Shown: in pieces, positions 53,080 to 64,000 of the stretch
Position numbering within the stretch: the first letter of the stretch is position 1
Layout: each line of letters opens with the position of its first letter
Assembly (NCBI GenBank): GCA_022497155.1
Contig: MU385739.1
Coordinates: 372,001 to 436,000 of the forward strand
Direction: 5' to 3'
Source of the DNA: Whalleya microplaca
Lineage: Eukaryota > Ascomycota > Sordariomycetes > Xylariales > Xylariaceae
Length of the DNA: 64,000 nt
Program-made: the position numbers and the translations under genes
Notes under the pieces: model-generated
The model's database searches: none
Told to the model about the DNA's origin: nothing
What the model saw: only the letters and a program-made list of their open reading frames with translations

Positions 53080-54080
53080 TTACACAGCGACCTTCTGGAT
53101 TACTGGAGGTTCCTGCGGTACTTCAGAGGGTTGTTCTCTCGGAACATGTAATTGCCCCTCGAGCTCTCTCACCGGCTTATCGACGATGGTGAGCTCGTTC
53201 CTGGCAGGCCACTTGAACGCGGTCTCGGCCTGGTAGAACAGCGCCTCGTCGGGCATCTGGTCCAGCATCTTGAGACACAAGCGCATCCAGCTGACGATGG
53301 CGGCGAGGTCGCGCAGGTCGACGTCCTCGCGGGCCTTGTAGACGTTGCGCCAGAGGGCCGAGGCCAGGACGGCGTCGCCCTTGACGACGCCCTCGTCGTA
53401 CGCCGCGAGTATGCCCCGCCACTGTATGAACAGGTCCTTCAGGTACCGGTGCCGCAGCCCGCGCGAGCTGATCCCGTGCACCAGGTCCATCCGCTCCTCG
53501 GCGTCGAAGAAGAAGTGGTCGACCAGCTGCCGCTGCCACGATCGCGCCGTGTCGAGGTCGAGGTTGCGCACGCGCGCCACTATCAGGTACATGTGCAGCA
53601 TCGTGATCTGCGACCAGGTGCTGAATGTCGGCGGAAGCTTAAAATCTATAGGCGCAACAGACTTGTCAGTAACGTGGCTAGGGGTTTCAATTGGCAAGTC
53701 TAGGAAAACCAATTACCCTCGTGCCACATCCCCTTTCCCTCCCCGATATCCTCGCCCTCGGCGGTCTTGGGTATCGTCCCGTCCTTGATATCCTTGGGGG
53801 AGATGGTGTAGAGGGCTTCCCGGGTGCACGCCTTATATAGGCTTTCGGTGGCCTGCACGACACGGTACGGCTCGGCTGATTTCCTGATCACCTTGCCAAT
53901 AGTTTCGCCGATTGTCTCCTTGATACCAGCGGCTGTGGGAGTGGCTGCGAAGCTCCTCTGCTGTGTAAATCGAGGGCTTCTAAACTGCCGAGGCGTGGTA
54001 GCGACAATTGGGACCTCTGCGATGGCGTTGGCTTGTCGGGCGAGCAGCCTGAGCTGTCTTCTGCAGCTTCGACACGCCAT
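53080..54080 (-). CDS. cbp3: CBP3 / UQCC1 ubiquinol-cytochrome c chaperone
   Basis: Mitochondrial assembly factor; with Cbp6 it binds mitoribosomes and newly made cytochrome b to promote bc1 complex assembly. Exons on the minus strand are 54080-53717 and 53645-53080, giving 309 aa. The 71-nt intron joins MWHE-DFKLPPTFSTW. The N-terminus is Arg/Gln/Ala-rich (MACRSCRRQLRLLARQ), suiting a matrix presequence. The chaperone domain occupies about residues 120-275: WSQITMLHMYLIVARVRNLD, WQRQLVDHFFFDAEERM, LKDLFIQWRGILAAYDEG, ALWRNVYKARE. A Pro/Glu tail follows. Co-oriented with CEM1 433 bases upstream, another mitochondrial gene. Exon 2 is much more GC-rich than exon 1. Confidence 0.94.
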
Positions 54081-54513
54081 TATTGTTACCGAAAGATGGA
54101 CAAGAGCTTGAGAATTGGAGTGACGGCTGCGGGCATTGACTGCTTGAAATATCGAAGTGTCGGCGTTCACGTCATTGACATGCGCGCGTCAGAGACCAAA
54201 AGGGAAAAAATTAAAAATTCGAGAAGCTCGAGCTGCCGCCGATGCCAAGGATCGGCGACAGGGATGATAGCCCCATAAGTACAATGTACTTGTAGCTTAC
54301 CGCTTGCACCAGACACCACTCAAAAGACATGTAAAAGTAATACTGTAGTCATACTGGGTTGATATGAGAGACGATGCAAATTTATATTATACAATTTTTA
54401 CATAGTTATATTTCCCGTGAAAGGAATGTGAAGGTGTTATGTAACACTTGTATTTTGCTTTCGTATCTCTTGCGCGAAGGCTGTAGGTTAGGTTAAGAGC
54501 TTGACTTAAGCCT
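54081..54513. other. Spacer between CBP3 and CEM1
   Basis: CBP3 promoter and CEM1 3' flank, both minus strand. AT-rich in its CEM1-proximal half. No gene seen. Confidence 0.55.
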
Positions 54514-55920
54514 TCAAAGTCGCGAGAAGACTAGAGTCGCATTGACGCCGCCAAACCCAAAGCTATTTGACAGAGATACATTTACCTCCTTTTGCTGGGC
54601 CTCGAGAGGAACAAGATTGAATTTGGGCTCAACGTCAGGCTCATAGAGGTTCAACGTCGGAGGAAGCGTGTTCTGTTCAGGAATTAGCTATAGCTCCCTA
54701 GGGTTCATTATAAAGCTAGCCGGAAATAAGAAGTCTTACCTCAGTGATTGCCAAAATCGAGAAAATTGCCTCAACCGCACCAGCCGCGCCGAGAAGATGA
54801 CCAATAGACCCCTTGGTACCGCTGACAGCCACCTGGCTTTCATCGAGATAACCCTCCTCTCCCATCATTAGGGAGCGGATGGCCAATGCTTCCGCTATGT
54901 CTCCAACGGCCGTACTAGTTGCATGCGCGTTGATATAGTCGACTTGACTCGGCTTGATCTTTGCGTGGCGCAAAGCCTTTTTCATTGACAGGAACGCCCC
55001 GGATCCATCTTCGCGCGGAGCGGTCATATGGTAAGCATCACCACTGATACCGTAACCCTTCAACTCGGCATATATGTGAGCGCCCCGAGCTTTAGCGTGC
55101 TCTAATTCTTCGAGAAGAACAACGGCTGCACCCTCGGCAATAACGAAGCCATTGCGTTGGCGATCGAAGGGACGACAGCTCGCTGGCGGATCGTGGTTGA
55201 AAGCGGTCGACAACGAACGTGATCTCCCAAATCCTGCGAAGGTGAGAGGATGAATGCAGGACTCTGCACCTCCAGCAACCATGACGTCGGCGTCTCCAAA
55301 TGAAACGAAGCGCGCAGCATCTCCGATGGAATGTGCGCCTGTAGTGCAGGCCGTAGTTGCTGCATGATTGGGCCCCTGGAAGCCGTATCGCATGGCGATG
55401 TGTCCCGCGGCCATGTTGATGAGAATCTTTGGCACAAAGAGCGGGGATACCTTCTTATAGCCCTATTACATGAGTTTAGCAAGTTGGTTCTCATATACGG
55501 AGTGAGAAGGCTTACATGTTCTTCAAATGCGAGACTAGTAGAATATATATCGTCCAAGTTACCGATCCCACTCCCCAGGCAGACGCCAGTTGCTTCCAAG
55601 TCCTCCTGCTTAGTCGGCTTCCAAGCAGCATCCTCAAGAGCCATCTCTGATGCGGCTACAGCATACTGGGCGAAGGTGGACATACGCCGTTGATCCGTGG
55701 CAGATAGCCAGTCATCTGGTCGCCACCGGCCCTCATCAGTACCTGACGTTGGGACAACGCCGGCGACCGTGCTTGTGAGACCGCGCCATCGTTTCTGTGG
55801 TTCGAATTCCGCGACGCTCACAATGCCGGACTTTCCAGCGATGAGTCTGGTCCATGACCTTCGAACACCCACGCCGAGAGGTGTGATAGCACCGAGTCCC
55901 GTAACGACAACTCGGCGCAT
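54514..55920 (-). CDS. cem1: Mitochondrial 3-oxoacyl-ACP synthase (KAS, CEM1)
   Basis: Condensing enzyme of mitochondrial type II fatty-acid synthesis, which makes the octanoyl precursor for lipoic acid. Exons on the minus strand are 55920-55516, 55462-54740 and 54672-54514, all phase 0, giving 428 aa. Introns are 53 and 67 nt with GTAAG donors. Start [19 protein letters not shown] is the classic KAS N-terminus. The catalytic triad is Cys174 in [10 protein letters not shown], His315 in NAHATST and His357 in [12 protein letters not shown]. The C-terminus reads [14 protein letters not shown]. There is little or no presequence before the catalytic domain; targeting may rely on the Arg-containing N-terminus. 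Confidence 0.96.
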
Positions 55921-56825
55921 TCTATGCCATATCCAGAGTTCCCCGGTATGTATATGCGCATGGCTCTCTCAAGAGCACTTCATACAAAACAATGTAGGGA
56001 CATCGCATATGAGTTTAAGTGAATTTGTCGGCTTGGTGAGCATTAACATTTAAGAACAGAAAACGCCAAGAGTCAGATTTGTACGTACGTAGGTATAGTG
56101 TTCGAGCTGAGTAAGCTAGTCCTAATTGAGTCGTCAAGTGCTGGAAATTGAGCCACTCAGGGGCTTGGAGCCGCCCAGAATATAGGAGCGAGCCACTACA
56201 AGTGCGCCCACAATTGATACCGTCACAGCGGTCTTGTCGCTACCAGCCACCCGGCTCTCTCATCATAGTAACTATGTACCTGCTTATGCCACGCGTATCT
56301 AACATAAGTTCAGCCTCATATGAACAACCCATAATCTGCGCTTCATATTCCTCTTTAGAACGTAGGATTGGACCACAATACCGAAAAGAGTTGATCCATC
56401 TCCAATTGAGAGAGTTTTCAAACTTGCTCATTCATTCAATCCGTTGAAATCAGTGACGCTGAACCCACTGACGATCAAGCATTCTGAACACGTTTCAACC
56501 CGTGCCGGTAGGTTCCGCCGGCATTCTTCACGACAGCTTATTGTTCTTTCTCATCGGCCTATCGTGAGAAGAAACTGTTCGACTTCGTCTCGATATTTTA
56601 AGGCATTAAGGCATTGAAACCTCCAGTCTTAAGCTTGCCTAGTCTCGTCCTAGGGTAGCAATATCTATGGTCTCACGTGGGTCCCGGGACCTTGAGATTA
56701 TTAGTCCGCCGGAACATCTGAGCTTCCCAGATCTCGTTTTTGGACGTTGAGCGAGACCACAGCAACCGCTGCTCCCATGACCTCGCTGTCAGGCCGGTGA
56801 TCCTTCTTATTTATTGGTCCGTAAG
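55921..56825. other. Divergent promoter interval, CEM1 (-) / OPT (+)
   Basis: About 900 bases between divergent starts with no gene. Frames at 55697-56053 and 56148-56447 have no features. Confidence 0.5.
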
Positions 56826-59750
56826 ATGGACAAGATACTTGAGTCATCCGGTACGACCGCGAGAGAAAGGATCACGGAAGACGATTCCGAATGGGATGAT
56901 AGATGGAGCTTAGATGAAAATGAGCCATTGGCTGCCAAAAGCGCCACAGACTCAAAATCGGATGGATCCCGTGAGCGTTCTCATACCAGCCGTGGAGAAG
57001 GCACCGTTGAAGACCCGAAGCGTCGTTCCTCCTCGGAGTGGGAGGGATCCAGCGCTCGGAACGACAATGACTATGAAGAGGGCGAAGAGTACGAGCATCT
57101 CTTAGATCCAAACTTCCCAGATGAGGAGACCATAGCCTTACGCCAGATTGGACCCCGGGACTCGGCGTCGTTTGACGATGACACTGCTTCGAAGGCCGGC
57201 GAGGAAAATTCACCTTATGAAGAGGTGCGAGCAGCAGTACGCAACTTTGACGAGGACCTTCCCTGCAATACCGTTCGCGCCTGGACGATCGGCTTGACTT
57301 TGGTCTTCGTTGGTGCGTCGATGAACACTCTATTCTCATTACGACAACCATCGATTGGTCTTGGGGCCCTCATCGCTCAGATCATCGCCTGGCCTATGGG
57401 CCGCGCATGGGAGAAGGTGATACCTGCTAAGCAAATCAGTGTATTTGGTCTGAGATGTGATCTGAATCCTGGACCTTTCAACATTAAGGAGCACTCGATC
57501 ATAGTGGTCATGGCCAGTGTTTCGTTTAACGTAGCTTACGCCACCGATATCATCTTGGCACAGCTTGTATTCTACAAACAGAATTTTGGCATTATATTCC
57601 AACTCATATTGACAATCTCGACTCAGTCTCTAGGCTACGGAATTGCGGGCATGATGAGAAAGTTTCTAGGTGAGTTGTGGACATATAAGCAACTATCAAA
57701 TTCTGACAATTTGTAGTCTATCCGGCTTCTATGATCTGGCCTGGTAACTTGGTTGCTGTTGTCTTGATGAACGCGATGTATGAGAAACATCAGCCATCCG
57801 ATCCAAGCGTTATTGGTGGTCGTATGCCTCGTTACCGATGGTTTGGTATCGTAACGTTCGTCGCCGGCGTGTATTACTTCATCCCTGGTTATTTTGCCCA
57901 GTTCTTGAGTGTCTTCGCCTTCGCAACCTGGATGGCCCCGAAGAACGCTGTCGTAAACCAACTATTCGGGGGTACAACTGGCTTATCATTACTGCCTATC
58001 ACCCTTGACTGGACACAAATTGCTGGCTTTGTCGGGTCGCCCCTGATTCCGCCTTGGTTCGTTGCATCCCCCGCCCCTCAGCTTACACGAGCCTACTCCT
58101 ATCCGGCAGCATCTAACTAGTCTTTAGGCATGCAATTGCGAACACGCTTATTGGTGTGGTCACATTTTTCGTCGTCCTCGCTTCACTATTCCACTACACA
58201 GGAGTGTGGTACGCTCAGTTCCTACCCATGAGCGATTCTTCTACCTATGACAACACCGGCGCATCATATAACGTATCTCGGATACTGACCCCTGACTTCG
58301 TCTTGGATGAGAAGGCCTACAGCGAGTATTCGCCACTTTTCATCAGGTTTGATAGCCCACCTCTCCTGTTCTGATAACCAGCTCATATGTGATACAGCAC
58401 TACCTTCGCCTTGTCGTATGGTCTGTCGTTTGCAGCCATCACAGCTTTGATCGTCCACACGTTTCTACATCATAGCAAGGCTATATGGGCCCAATATCAG
58501 AATAGCACGAAGGAGAAACCCGACATACACATGAAATTGATGATGAAGTATAAGGAGGCCCCATCGTGGTGGTATTTATCTCTATTCGCGATTGTATGTA
58601 TAGACAACAGTAAGGTTGAAAGCCTTGAAGTCCATGGCTAAACGTATTAGGTGCTTGCACTTGGCTTCCTTTCGGTGCTACTTTACCCTACGAACTTGAC
58701 CTGGTGGGCGTTTTTGCTAGCTGTGGCTATATCGTTTGTGTTTTCGTTGCCCATTGGCATTATCCAGGCTGTGACGAACCACCAAATTGGTCTGAATGTC
58801 TTGACTGAGTTCGTTTATGGCTACATTCAACCCGGCCGACCTCTGGCCCTTATGCTGTGAGTCGAATTCATATTGAGATCACCCTAAGTTCCGCCAGTTA
58901 ATCCACCTGCAGGTTCAAAACATACGGTTATATTACAATGTGAGTGTCTTGATTATCTCTTGGTTTTTCAGTTGCGACTAACGTTCCCCAGGTCCCAAGC
59001 TCTTAGCTTCGTCGCGGATCTTAAGTTCGGGCATTACATGAAGATTCCACCACGAACCATGTTCATGGCCCAGGTCGTTGCCACGACAGTTTCGTGTTTC
59101 ATCCAAATCGCCGTGCTCAACTTTGCGCTCAACAACATCGAAGGTGTTTGCGATTTGACGCAACCCCAGCGCTTCACCTGCCCTGGAGGCCGAGTGTTCT
59201 TCTCAGGTAGAGTGTTACTCCAACTCCAGGTTTACAAGTCGATAACTAACATGATCTCTTAGCGTCCGTGATCTGGGGTCTCATAGGCCCTGCTCGCGTC
59301 TTCTCCCCCGGCCAGATCTACTCAGGACTTCTCACCTTCTTCGTCGTGGGCGCCATCACCCCCGTAATATTCTACTTTGCAGCAAAGAGATGGCCCAAGT
59401 CTCCAGTGAAATGGCTAATGGCGCCCCTGATTTTCGGTGGCGCGGGTGCCATCCCACCTGCGACGCCTCTTAACTACCTATCATGGGGCATCGTGGGCTA
59501 CATCTTCCAATTTAGAGTGAAGAAGCACTACTTCAAATGGTGGAGTCGTCTTAACTACCTGACCTCCGCCGGTCTCGACCTGGGCCTGGCGCTGAGCACC
59601 CTGATCATCTTCTTCGTGTTTACGTTGCATGAGATCGAGCCGCCGCAGTGGTGGGGCAACAAGGTGGTCTCGAGCACGATGGATTACCAGGGCAGTGCTA
59701 TCCAAGTCGTCTTACCCCCTGGTGAGACTTTTGGGCCGCCGGTTTGGTAG
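56826..59750 (+). CDS. OPT-family oligopeptide transporter (Isp4/OPT1-like)
   Basis: Proton-coupled transporter of small peptides at the plasma membrane. Eight exons: 56826-57669, 57717-58056, 58128-58346, 58398-58593, 58651-58856, 58913-58939, 58992-59206 and 59263-59750, giving 844 aa. Exon 6 is only 27 nt. Introns are 47-71 nt; all junctions restore OPT sequence (KFL-VYPASMIWPGNL; PPW-HAIANTLIG; LML-FKTYGYITM-SQALSF). Residues 1-140 are acidic and hydrophilic (cytosolic). The family signature NPGPFNIKEHSIIVVMA is at about 213-229, followed by 12-16 membrane segments. The end reads PPQWWGNKVV...GPPVW. The ATG at 56826 is chosen because upstream codons in frame begin without ATG. Confidence 0.95.
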
Positions 59751-62701
59751 GCGGTGCATAACTCATTAGTTGCCGCTCGTGTGTTATTGATATAGATTGT
59801 TAGGTTGGGAAGGCGTTTTGGCGCAAGTAGATTTAGATTAAGACTTGGTAGAGTTTCTATATAAACTGAGGATGGAAGACACGTGTATATATGTAGATTA
59901 TTGTACCTATTTGATGTATTATTGCAACATCACTAAGACTTACTTCTGCTAAAATCTCCAGGTGCCCCTAACTTTGATTCACTAAATAGTACTTGTTATG
60001 AAATAAGTTGAACTGCACACTAAGGCCTAATGACACTATAATACCGGACGACCTAACACCGGAGACGAATAAGTAAAGAAACCTTGAGTTGAAAATCAGG
60101 AGAGTAGTTCGACGGCTGTTGACACAGCCCGGTTAGAAGGACCCTGTCGCCGCGAACCAAACTGTACTCTATCTATTAGACAATGATAACCCATAGCCTC
60201 CCACATACATTTGTTCTCGTATACAATGACATTGGACGAAGTCTAACTTTTCCGTACTTCGCCACTTATCTTTCCACAGATAGCTATCACTCGTCCACTG
60301 TCAATTCTTCATGGTACATGGACGCTGCCCATAGCTCGTTTCATTGCAGATCATTCTTCTATTACAGTAAAGGTACTAGCTGCTTACATCGTCAACAGTA
60401 GCATGTAAGCACGCTCAGGATACTAAGACCCCGGTGTATATCACGAAACCAACTCCAAATTATTCAACGATCCTAATTACTGAATAGGGATGACGCTCCG
60501 TTAATAGCGGTGAGTGAGCAACACGCGGTAGGCAGGTCACCTCCAGCGCACCAACAGTCACATAACCTAGCGTCCTATGGACTAGGAAACAAAACACACC
60601 TCCAAAACTAGTGGCGTGCCGGTCGTGTGGAGGCTGGGATGATGGAAACAACCACGTATTTACCTAGTGGATCCCCGCGAGGCGTGGGAGGTTGTGAATA
60701 GGGTCACTGCTACAGAATAATTGCAACGTGAAGGCTGACAGGATCCCCACGACGATGATGACCAACGGCCTCTATCATCCATCAGCGGCTAACACGAGCC
60801 ACGGTGATAGGTGTGCGCTCCCGGGTCGTCCATCTTCGGCACCCTCCAAAGTCGGCCCGAGGGGAGGGGATGGATCGGCAAGCACGTCAGTACCGACCTA
60901 CATACTCCCAGCCGTAGGTATCTAGGTATCCACGTTGGTCCATGAATAGCATCGCGCCTAACTTATGTTGAGTGCGATGTAGGAGCGCTAGCTGACGGTA
61001 CGCCAATACCCATAGGTAGTAGAGAGAAAAGCGGCCCGAGGGAGTCGAAGCGAGGTGGCCTTCGCTCCGAGGCCGAGCTGAGCAGCAAGCCAGCAGCACG
61101 CACGCGACGTTCGCGTGCGACATTCTCCAACGCTTCATCCTAAAATCCACCTACTTACGTATATGTACAGGCCCCCGGTCCCATGTCAAGTCGCCAACAA
61201 CAACAAATCTGACTCAGCAGGTGCTGCGCGCTTGTCACCGTCGACGAACAACGGGGTCATTCGAGAGCCTGAAACCCACCGGTTTAACCCAGCCTGCGCG
61301 CGTGCGGCGAAGGCCAGAAACCAAACCAGGCCAGACTCGACCCCAAATATGCGTAATCTGATGTTACATGTAATGTATGTATACGTACAGGCCAGGCGCC
61401 CGACCCCAAGACTGGGCCGGCACTGTGTTGCAGCCACAGGATTCGCAGCGTCGCAGCGCATCGGGCTCCTATCACATGCGAAGCGAAGCGGGCGGTTTGC
61501 CACGGTTTGTATATATATGTACGTATGTATTTGTATGGAGGTAGGTATGTAGGTATGTACACATATGCGTGCGCGCGGCGCGCCATTGGGTGCTTGGGTA
61601 CAGTTACGTGCGTGAGTGAGTGAGTGAGAGCGATCTTCATGCGGACAAGGCCAGGATCCCCCCCTGGCTGTGCCAAGACTTCCCCTTTTAGAAATTAATC
61701 TAGGTACTTAGACTGATGGCTTCCTTCGAGCACAATCCGATAAGTATATGTATGAGCAAGTTTGATAAGTGATAGTAGATAGTGACGCTGCGTAACGAAC
61801 GCACATGCGTCCATGCATTTGGAGTTGTGCGTGTGTTCGTATCTCGTATTCCATATCGGTACCTCCCAACAATGCTGCATTCAGCTTTCTACATCTGTGT
61901 GAACGGTGACGAGGTGAACTGCGAAGGTGAGTGGTTAGGTCAAGAGAGGGTGTAGAGCTCCTTTTCCCTCGAGTGTTTTAGATTGGCGTTCCTGTATCAC
62001 TGTGATATGTATGCATGGTGACAACCACAGGGAGAAGTCGTGTATGGTGGTCAGCCAACCTCTTTTCACAGTTCCAGTGCGACAGGTAGGATGGAGGTCC
62101 TATCAATCAATCTTGCTTAACATGAGGTATCCGATTTAGAACCAACACGTGGGTGATCAACTCTTGTGCTACTGTCTCATGATGGAAGTTAGTTTGGTGA
62201 TACAGCGTAAAGTGGCGAACCACAACCTTCTAGAGTCCTGTACGGCGTTCCATGGATAAGTGACGAATTGGAGTAGGCAATTTAAGTAGCTGAGCTTTAC
62301 TGACTAACAGAGAAAGATAATGTACACGTTTGCCATAACGATTTAGGTTTGGACCCTTTTGAGCGTTGGATAACTACCTATACAAATTGATCATCTCCAG
62401 GTCCAAAATATCGTCCACGTACTCTAGACATCAACTATCTTATAGAAAAGAACTCCTAGGAATTGGGTGTAGGCGTATCCGTGGGCTGTTTGCCCCAGTG
62501 ATTATCGCCTTTTACTACTAATAAGTCCCGAGCATTGATGTTGGCCCTATGTTCGCTGAAACATGCCAGTACTAATGAGTACGGCGACCATACCAGCTGC
62601 AACTAGGCTAGAATCCAGTCAACCATTAAATATCCAATATCATGGTGTTATGGGAAGAAAGGATTTTAAGTATAATATAATGTGTGAGTAAGGAAGGCCT
62701 C
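59751..62701. other. Convergent spacer of about 3 kb
   Basis: Contains two 3' flanks and no supportable gene. Frames at 60728-60925, 61115-61552 and 61284-61676 overlap each other on opposite strands and have no domain. A TATGTACG-like simple-sequence stretch lies near 61508-61562. No RNA gene or transposon seen. Confidence 0.45.
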
Positions 62702-64000
62702 TTACACTCTATGGGGGCGGCTGCATAGCCACGATGCGAAACCTCCAATCCACTTCACGAAAACGACTTGGGAAAAGGTCTTGAGCCAGTTGCCAGCCTG
62801 GTTAACATCATTCTTAGCTTGGACAGAGGGCAAGATTGTGGTCAATGGGTTAGCTGTTTTCTTCCGTAGGTGCGTTTGACTGCCAGTATCAACTACGGTC
62901 GACGTTGTTTTACTTTTGCCTATGTTCAGTAAGCCATTTTTGTCGCTGCTTGGGCTGGGGTAAACAGGCGCAGTTGGGGCGTATACAGTAGTATTTTCTA
63001 CGGCAACAGTTGGGTGTTGATCTTCCTCGACTGGAGTTTTTCTTTCGCTGTCTCGCACCAGGACAGGATTATTAGGTGCGGGCTCTGTAGCTGGAGATAT
63101 GTTTACTAGAGACGAGTTTGGCGACTGGGGTGCCGGAGATTCGGTGCTTCCCCTGGTTTTATACCTTAACCCTCGTTTAAATGCAGTGTTCATGATAATG
63201 CCCTCATCGTCGTCATCTGTGAGGCTTTTTGGTGCGAATGGCGACTTCTCATCTGAACCAGGTTGCTCGCCGAACAGAGTTGCAACCCCCTCAGGCTCAT
63301 CATGATGATCAGATTCATCATCCTCAGCAATGCAATGTAATGAGGAATTTGGTATACTAGTCGAGCCGACGGAACTCGAAAGACTTTTGTTCGCCACTGG
63401 TGGGCGTGTCTGATCCCTACTCGATAGTATACCAGTTGCTACTTTCTTACTACCAAACTCTTCAGGATGGCTTGTTATCTCATTTCCTTGGTATGAATCG
63501 ACAATAAATGACGGCGGAATTCCTTCCACAAGTGTACGATCAGCATCTACAGTAGTTGACAGACGCCGTACCACAGCTATGATAGAATCACGATCCGATG
63601 ACGGAAAAGGCTCCAGTCGAGGGTCATCTAAGTCGACTTCGGATTCATCGGATGAATCATCGAGCATTGGCAAGGTCTTGTCCGTGTGTTGATCGACATA
63701 GGAGTCGGGAGTATCGGACACTTTTCCTTCGTGGCCGGGTCGACTGAGACATTCATAAGAAAATACCGGGCATAGGCTTCCGTCATCATCTTCATCATCG
63801 TCACTAATATCATATCCATCAGCGTCGAGTTTTGCGGCAACATCGGCGACGTCCATAGCTGTCTGTGCAACCTCTCCGATCGGCGTGAGAGACAGGCGGC
63901 GGATGCCTAATCGTCCTGCCTCCTCTTCTGGTACTTCTGCTTCTGGTGCATCCACGTCCATCGTGCATGCCGAGTCGGCAACCTCAGCAGCCGTCTCCGC
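62702..64000 (-). CDS. C-terminal part of an acidic uncharacterised protein (runs off the window)
   Basis: Function not recognised. On the minus strand the frame stays open from the TAA/TAG-side stop at 62702 to the window edge at 64000, and continues upstream of the ATG at 63961 without a stop, so the gene is probably 5'-truncated by the window. The visible 432 residues are Asp/Glu/Ser-rich and look disordered, with acidic patches (YDISDDDEDDD; SSDESEVDLDDP). The end, NWLKTFSQVVFVKWIGGFASWLCS, is hydrophobic and amphipathic and contrasts with the rest; it could be a membrane-associating or packing helix. No known domain was identified. Confidence 0.65.
   Translation of the reverse strand, partial: AETAAEVADSACTMDVDAPEAEVPEEEAGRLGIRRLSLTPIGEVAQTAMDVADVAAKLDADGYDISDDDEDDDGSLCPVFSYECLSRPGHEGKVSDTPDSYVDQHTDKTLPMLDDSSDESEVDLDDPRLEPFPSSDRDSIIAVVRRLSTTVDADRTLVEGIPPSFIVDSYQGNEITSHPEEFGSKKVATGILSSRDQTRPPVANKSLSSSVGSTSIPNSSLHCIAEDDESDHHDEPEGVATLFGEQPGSDEKSPFAPKSLTDDDDEGIIMNTAFKRGLRYKTRGSTESPAPQSPNSSLVNISPATEPAPNNPVLVRDSERKTPVEEDQHPTVAVENTTVYAPTAPVYPSPSSDKNGLLNIGKSKTTSTVVDTGSQTHLRKKTANPLTTILPSVQAKNDVNQAGNWLKTFSQVVFVKWIGGFASWLCSRPHRV

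Overview
The window is nuclear chromosomal DNA of a filamentous ascomycete (Pezizomycotina, most likely Sordariomycetes). The signs are short introns, mostly 47-220 nt, with GTRNGT donors and CTAAC/CTAAT branch sites; genes on both strands every 2-4 kb; and a fungal gene set (HUT1, SEA4, an OPT transporter, a CVNH lectin, CBP3, CEM1). No bacterial, plasmid, viral or CRISPR sequence was seen, and no rRNA or convincing tRNA.

Layout. 0.3-8.7 kb: a triple-KH RNA-binding protein (+), the nucleotide-sugar transporter HUT1 (+) and an MSG5-like dual-specificity phosphatase (-). 8.7-15.9 kb: a gene-poor block with no supportable gene. 15.9-22 kb: a long disordered fungal protein (+) and tRNA 2'-phosphotransferase (+). 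22.5-31.4 kb: a secreted two-domain CVNH lectin-like gene (-), a dsRNA-binding protein (-), the ribosome-biogenesis factor EFG1 (-), and the TORC1-regulating SEA4/Mio protein (+) divergent from EFG1. 32.1-37.2 kb: two uncharacterised minus-strand genes. 37.2-40.2 kb: a spacer with one possible unannotated coding piece. 40.2-50.5 kb: an MFS transporter (+), 6-phosphogluconolactonase (-), PHO13-type phosphatase (+), a PhyH-type dioxygenase (+) and a 93-aa unknown protein (-). 52.1-59.8 kb: dihydrofolate reductase (+), CBP3 (-), the mitochondrial ketoacyl-ACP synthase CEM1 (-) and an OPT oligopeptide transporter (+). 62.7-64 kb: the C-terminal part of an acidic unknown protein (-) that runs off the window.

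How they work together. This is ordinary housekeeping chromosome, not an island or a biosynthetic cluster. CBP3 and CEM1 are adjacent, co-oriented mitochondrial genes. 6-phosphogluconolactonase (NADPH supply), DHFR (folate) and PHO13 (metabolite repair) are general metabolism. EFG1 and SEA4 share a promoter interval and both bear on ribosome production and growth control.

Exon structures were assembled by hand. For each spliced gene the exon lengths sum to a multiple of three and the joined frame continues recognisable family sequence. The more unusual items are a GC-AG intron, the tandem CVNH protein, a possible eight-ligand zinc module, repeated sharp GC steps inside genes, G-tracts just past two minus-strand genes, and a cysteine-containing coding-like segment hidden in a spacer. 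I found no clearly novel multi-gene system.
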